NCBI GenBank assembly: GCA_963082975.1
Contig: OY720348.1
Location: 74,177,719-74,241,718, forward strand
Length of the DNA: 64,000 nt
Direction of reading: 5' to 3'
Source of the DNA: Labia minor
Taxonomy: Eukaryota > Arthropoda > Insecta > Dermaptera > Spongiphoridae
Below the pieces are notes generated by a model that saw only the letters and a program-made list of their open reading frames with translations, was not told the origin of the DNA and searched no databases. A program made the position numbers and the translations under genes. This document shows, one piece after another, positions 58,083-64,000 of this stretch (within the stretch, counting starts at the first letter, position 1; each line of letters opens with the position of its first letter).

Positions 58083-58643
58083 TTTTACTATCTCGCCAGA
58101 GATAGTATTTCGATCACGAAAATTTTCGATGTCGAGATTTTGATGTTTTATACGTTTTGAAGGTTCCTGAATCTTTTTCATTAAGGTTGAGAAAAATGTG
58201 TGTGTGTGTGTATATATGTAGACAAGATTACGCAAAAACCGTTGGAGCTAGAATAATGAAATTTGGTATACGGACATTATTCCAAATTCGTAGTCTTCTA
58301 TCAACTTTTGAGAAATGTAGCTCAACCGGAAGAGGGTCCTTACCTACAACGTTTTGATTTTTTTTCCTCTAAACTGACCGTAAAAATAAAAATATATTTT
58401 TGATAGTTTTTCACATGATTCAAAATTATATAAAACTGCTAGATATAGAATTTCAGCTTGATTGAATCACTGAAAGTACCGGAATTAATTTCTGAACACT
58501 GCAAATCACGCGCCAGCACGTGACGTGGTGCCATCAACAAAGAGTCAAACACGCGCCGGTTTAATATAATAAATATGATTTATTAATTTTAATTTATAAT
58601 TTATAATTCGAGATAGTCGAGCAGAGACACTCCAGCTTACATT
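58083..58643 (+). mobile_element. HL1 element, copy 10
   Basis: TTTTACTATCTCGCCAGAGA is a perfect family start. The 3' end has a short AT deletion, then CGAGATAGTCGAGCAGAGAC and ACTCCAGCTT. It faces copy 11, 3' end to 3' end. Two frames of 66-67 codons here are repeat translations. Confidence 0.83.
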
Positions 58644-59064
58644 CGATGACGAAACCCTGTTTTTTCTATTGTTTTACCCCTCCTTCACCACGCCTTTTCC
58701 ATTGTGGTAATTTTTAGTCAGGTTATTAATATCACTTAGTAAATGAAATCCCGAACGCTTCTCAAATCACAACTCGCAAATCGGAATCTGTCGCTGACAT
58801 TTTGTACTTTATAAATTACATACAATAAAAATAATGGTAATACTTGTGCGTAATGATTACTAGAAAGTTGCCAAATGGTTTAAATTAATTCCATTCCACT
58901 TAACCATAAGGAAAAACACTGATATTATGTGTATAGATGAATATATATAATTCAATAGAAAAATTAATTTGAAATATTTAAAACAATTTATGTAAATGAA
59001 GTAGAGATACTCGAAATATATTCATTTTTTTTGTTTATTGTTCACAGAGCCATCAAAGTAAATT

Positions 59065-59664
59065 AAATAAGCTGGAATGTCTCCACTCGACTATCTCGCA
59101 ATTTGAATTGGATTAAATAACACATAGATTATATTTAAATTAAATTTAATTAATTATAAATTAAAATTAATAAATCATATTTATTATATTAAACCAGCGC
59201 GTGTTTGGCTCTTTGTTGATGGCACCACGTCACGTGCTGGCGCGTGATTTGCAGTGTTTAGAAATTAATTCCGGTACTTTCAGTGATTCAATCAAGCTGA
59301 AATTCTATATCTAGCAGTTTTATACAATTTTTAATCATGTGAAAAACTATCAAACATATATCTTTATTTTTACGGTCACTTTAGAGGAAAAAAACCAAAA
59401 CGTTGTAGGTAATGACCCTCTTCCGGTTGAGCTTTATTTCTCAAAAGTTGATAGAAGACTACGAATTTGGAATAATGTCCGTATACCAAATTTCATTATT
59501 ATACATTAGCTCAAACCTTTTTTCGTAATCTTGTTTACATACACACATACACACATACATACACACACCCACAGACATTTTTCTCAATTTTAGTGAAAAT
59601 GACTCAGGGATCTTCAAAACATATAAAAACATCCAAATTTCGACATCTCTCTGGCAATGTAATA
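59065..59664 (-). mobile_element. HL1 element, copy 11
   Basis: The left (3') end is AAATAAGCTGGAATGTCTCC with CGACTATCTCGC. The 5' end at the right is degraded (CTCTCTGGCAATGTAATAAA). The (CA)n block at about 59540-59570 is long and interrupted. Confidence 0.8.
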
Positions 59665-60080
59665 AAGAAGCGAGAATTAAATATGGTAGAAAAAATAATC
59701 AGACAATAGTTAAGAAAATTACAAAACTTGAGAAATGATATTAACGATTGATAAAAACTTTAGTAAATATAAAAATAAAATAATTAATAGATTTACTGGT
59801 AATTCTTATTTGTGGTTTTTGTGATATTTTAAATGTTAATTTTTGTTGGAATATTTATTTCAAGAATTTTATTTATACTGAAACTAAATAAAAGTATAAT
59901 TGGTCCGTTTGACATGATTAAAAGATAACCAACCATGAAAACATAAATGTAATTAAAATTAAAATATTTAATCTACAGTTTTCATCATTAATGATTAATA
60001 TAATAAAATTCATAATTTAAATTTAATTCATAAATCATTTGTTTTATTAAGAAATACTATAAGGGTGGATAACGAACCTA
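59665..60080. other. AT-rich spacer
   Basis: No gene is seen. Confidence 0.6.
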
Positions 60081-60732
60081 TTTTTACCGACCGACGATAG
60101 TAAGGGAGGTATTGTTTTCACACCAAATTTTTCACATGTGGAGATTTTTACATATTTCCACGAATCATGCATTTTCTTAACAGAAAAAAGTGTTTTTAGC
60201 ATGATGTCTGTCCGTCCGTCCGTCCGTCTGTCCGTATAGTAGTGTACAGCCTGAACGGCTCAACCGATTTTGATGAAAATTGGTAGATTTACTTAATACA
60301 TCAGTGGGATGAATTGATCAACTTTTGGTGCAAATCCAGAAACCGGAAGTGGTAGTATTAGCGATCGACGATAGGAAGGGAAGGGTTATTTTCACACCAA
60401 ATTTCACATGAGGAGATTTTCTTATATATCACCACGAATCATGCACTTTGTATTGATTTTATCCTCGGGAAAATCATATTTATTAGTTTTTTCTTGATTT
60501 AAAATTATATGACGTCATCCATCCATTCATGACGTCACAGCCTGGTCTTGCATATATATTATAAATAAAATAAAATTAAAAATGTTTATATTTATTATTT
60601 ATGTTCTATGCCTATCTGTTTTTTATTACATTAATAGATATATTAAAATTATTTGAAATTGTTTCTGTAGCTGAAAATTAATTTACTTCAAACCGTCGGT
60701 CGGTTCGGACCTGGCCACAGGTCAACTTATTT
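60081..60732 (+). mobile_element. HL2 element, copy 4
   Basis: Complete: TTTTTACCGACCGACG start, (CCGT)n tract at about 60209-60224, AACGGCTCAACCG core, second module, paired TGACGTCA palindromes at about 60510-60535, GACCTG-GCCA-CAGGTC hairpin, and CAACTTATTT end. Confidence 0.85.
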
Positions 60733-61410
60733 AATAAGTCATGGAACGTTACTTAATACTTTATTTATTTATATTTGATTTTTCTATATTTATTTTATTT
60801 TTATTTATTATTTAGTAAATCCGATTATCTTCCATGTTCATTCAGTAAAAAATCGGAATGTATATAAACATAAAAGTCTTCCATTTTAAATCCATTAAAA
60901 TTTTCCTTTAATTAATAATAATTTTTTTTTTCTCTATTAAAAATTAAAATATAAATAAAAACATATATTTAATTATCGTATTTTTAGTATAATGGAAATT
61001 TAAATAGAACCAACAGTATACTAAAATTAAATTATAATTGATTAAATAATGAAAAGAACGAAAAGGTTCTAATTAATATATTATACTATATGAAATATAC
61101 ATATACGCGTTTATTCATGATAGAAGTAAATGAAAAAAATAGAATGAAATAAATTTCCTTCTCGTTGTCATGGGGACAGTATATACAGGAAGAACAACTA
61201 AAATCTATTTGTTTAGAACCACCATGAAGGAGAATTCTATCTGGTGGATATTTGCATGATCTCCTGGAAGTTGTTTATTTTCTTTCCGGATCATCGGTAT
61301 AAATTTTTTTTTTTTTTTTTGATATAAAATATAAAATTTAAAAAAATAATAATTTTAAAAATTTCAAAGAATATTTAAATTTTAAAGTTAGCAAAATTAA
61401 GTACAAAAGG
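60733..61410. other. AT-rich spacer
   Basis: Low-complexity DNA between two facing HL2 copies; no gene. Confidence 0.6.
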
Positions 61411-61918
61411 AAATAAGTTGACCGACAGTTTAAAATAAATTAATTTTCAGGTACAGAAACAATTTCAAATAATTTAAATGTATCTATTAATGCATTAAAA
61501 AACAGATAGGCATAGAACATAAATATTTTTAATTTTATTTTATATATAATATATAACGAGGCGCTGGCTGTGATGTCATGAAGAGCAGGGTGACGTCCTA
61601 TAATTTTAAATTAAGAAAAAACTAATAAAGATGATTTTTCCCGAGAATAAAACCAATACAAAGTGCATGATTTGTGGAGATATGTAAAAAAATCCCCTCA
61701 TGTGACATTTGATATGAAAATAACCCTTTCCTTCCTATCGTCGATCGGTAATACTACCACTTCCGATTTCCGGATATACACATCTATACGGACGGACAGA
61801 CAGACATCATGCTAAAAATACTTTGTTCTGTTAAGATTCGTGGAGATCTGTAAAAGTCTCCACATGTGAAATTTGGTGTGAAAACAATACCCCCCTTACT
61901 ATCGTCGGTCGGTAAAAA
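61411..61918 (-). mobile_element. HL2 element, copy 5, core deleted
   Basis: The reverse copy is about 508 bp. The left end is AAATAAGTTGACCGACAG with the hairpin lost; the right end is CGTCGGTCGGTAAAAAG. About 100 bp are missing between the (CCGT)n tract and CCGGAAATCGG, removing most of the core. A 78-codon minus frame (61784-62020) is mostly repeat. Confidence 0.8.
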
Positions 61919-64000
61919 GAAGTATCCATTTGAATAATAAATACCGTCCAAGTGCATTGTTATGCTATATTTTGATGTGTAATTTTTAATAGTTCTGTCA
62001 TGTAGTGTAAATTGTGTCAACCGTGTCAGAGTACTGCGAATATGGACATGGTATTAGAATCGTTAGCGAATGATAATTTTAGACCGAGGCCGTTTCAATT
62101 CCAATGAACGATTTTGTCCGATAATTTATTTTAACTGATGAAATTTCCTATCCTACACCTGTAAATGATTTTCCACAAAAGCAAAGGTAAAAACAGGCGT
62201 CGATCGATATTTTAGAGAACTTGCAGAAATGAACTTTGATAATGGCATCATGTCTCTGGGACATTAGTCAACAAATTGTATTGAATAATTTGCAAGAATA
62301 AAAATGGGATCTTTTCCAATGACTCTCGTATATGGAGGAATAAGGTTCAATACAATTGAATGAAAATTATTTTCTAAATTATTATCTGTTTAGAATTCTT
62401 TCTAATCATTATTCGATTCTATTGAATATTGGATGCTCTTTTTGGTAGGATCTATCAGAACCTCGTACTCCATAATCAAGCTAATTATTTTTTAATCAAT
62501 TTAATTAGAGATTAACAATTCATTATTGTGTCGCTGCTTTGGAGGTTGATAGTAGTTTTGTTTTTTATTCCGGTGTCACAGGTGACTTGTGATTTGCATA
62601 CGTCGCGTCGTGTTCATTATTTAATCCCCCTCTCCTTGCCGGGTTAATTATCAGACTTTTTGCTTCAAGATTCATTAAATCCAAATATTTTATTAAAAAA
62701 TAAACAAAAAGAAAATGTAAAGGGAAATAAAATAATGATGAATGGAATTTGGAGGATAATCGTATATAACCTATTAAAATGAGAAAGAGAGAGAAAGGGG
62801 GGGGGGACTCCCAGTGTGAATAAAAGTCGCGTGGATGGAAGTCACCTTGGATTTATTCATTGCTGCCAATGAATTGGATTAATTATCCGGGGAGTACTAA
62901 TGGAGTGACGGAGGGAAAAGGATTGGACTGAGATCCTTCTTGGCCCGTTGACTTTCTCACCCTAAAGTTAAACTATCTATTCAGTGCTCCAAGTTGGAAC
63001 ACCTGAAACCTTTAAAAGCTTCGTTTCTAATTAACATCGAGGCACAGAAGTCATTGAATGGCGAGCGAGACGAACGGGAAAACTTTTCGACTTTTGTTCT
63101 ACCATCGAGCGTTAATCAAAATAAACAAACAAAAAGTAAATCATCTATTTAATAGTGAAACTTATGCACTGATTTCAAAAGAGAACAAAATAAAAATAAA
63201 ATAAAAATGCAATGAAAGGGAGAAACGATGGAAACAAAACAACTGGTTTAACAAACCTACATGCTCTCGACCTCCAGTGAACCCCCCACTCCACGCTTTG
63301 TACCCAAGAAGTAAGAACAATCCTTTATCGATCTTTTAATCGTAGTGATACGATATCATTTGGGAAAATTTATTTTATTTATTTATTTATTTTATTTTTT
63401 ACCAGGAAATAAGAACAACGATACCTCTTATCTGTTAAACAAACCTATGTATATACCATTTTTATATTTTTAGATAAGCTTATGTGGAAATAGTAATAGA
63501 AATCATTTTTTAAAAAATAGGATTGAATTGCTTGTTCAGTAAGCGTGTGATGTTAGTAATATAACTGAACAACATCAATCAATCCACTTGGTCGAATTTC
63601 TCTTATCTATACTTGGCCTTTCATTATGATTAGATTATAAAATGGAAGGTTTATTTAATTTAAAAGTCAAATGGAAACATACAAATTCATTGTATAATTT
63701 TAATTAATAAAGTGACTCCATTTGAAAAAGGCACAAATCAAAAAAGTTGGAGATGCAATGTTTTTTCCCTTTTAAATTGAGTTATTATATAGAAAAAATA
63801 TAGAATATATATATAATAAATATATGAAATATCAGAACAGAAAAATTAGAGATTATTATAATAATTTTAATAGAAATTCTATAGAAAAATTCTAAAGTCA
63901 ATCTTGGATTCTAAATTTATGAAAGGTGAAGATATTCAAAAAATTTTAAATTCTAAGCAATGTGCTGACTATGGTCTCTTATATATATATAAATATTATA
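61919..64000. other. Right-hand spacer with complex patch
   Basis: 62520-63130 is less AT-rich, non-repetitive and without TE ends. No frame over 60 codons is seen there. A G9 tract lies at about 62797. It may be conserved non-coding or intronic DNA. The remainder to the window end is AT-rich. Confidence 0.5.

Overview
This 64 kb window looks like gene-poor nuclear DNA of an invertebrate animal, most probably an arthropod. By eye it is about 70-75% A+T. It has long (TA)n, (CT)n, (CA)n and (TAA)n microsatellites and no bacterial-style gene packing. Its transposon mix is Jockey-type and R2/R4-type LINEs, mariner, hAT, Helitron, Helentron-like elements and a tRNA-derived SINE. I could not name the species. 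No host protein-coding gene could be identified with confidence. Nearly every good reading frame belongs to a transposable element; one short frame at about 53.65-53.94 kb is the best candidate for a host exon.

Layout. 0-15 kb: hammerhead-like repeat relics (0.5 and 12.75 kb), the first copies of three short repeat families here called HL1, HL2 and HL3, hAT MITEs at 5.9 and 8.6 kb (the second split by an HL2 copy), a deleted mariner at 7.6 kb and a tRNA-derived SINE at 14.6 kb. 15-31 kb: a hAT MITE, a complete hAT transposon with an uninterrupted 616-codon transposase (19.85-23.17 kb, perfect 8 bp target duplication), two more deleted mariners, and a 2.9 kb 5'-truncated Jockey-like LINE with a 12 bp target duplication (28.0-30.9 kb). 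31-44 kb: HL1, HL2 and HL3 copies, hAT MITEs, the 3' end of a LINE carrying a restriction-like endonuclease and lying between (TAA)n tracts (40.96-41.75 kb), and a TTAA-flanked palindromic MITE. 44.4-46.9 kb: a 2.44 kb non-autonomous Helitron inside a TA microsatellite. 47-64 kb: more MITEs, seven HL1 and HL2 copies including facing pairs, and quieter, somewhat more complex segments (49.4-50.3 and 62.5-63.1 kb) that may hold unrecognised regulatory or exonic DNA.

The main observation is that HL1 (11 copies) and HL2 (5 copies plus a fragment) share one architecture. Each starts with a T-run and a short inverted motif that recurs, inverted, just inside the far end, followed by a terminal hairpin. 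Both also share the same 3' terminal bases (CTTATTT or CTAATTT) and a homologous core of about 110 bp in the same orientation. HL3 (2 copies) has a related layout. This fits non-autonomous Helentron (Helitron2-like) elements driven by one unseen autonomous element. Nesting shows that at least one insertion of each of HL1 and HL2 is younger than the hAT MITE it interrupts.
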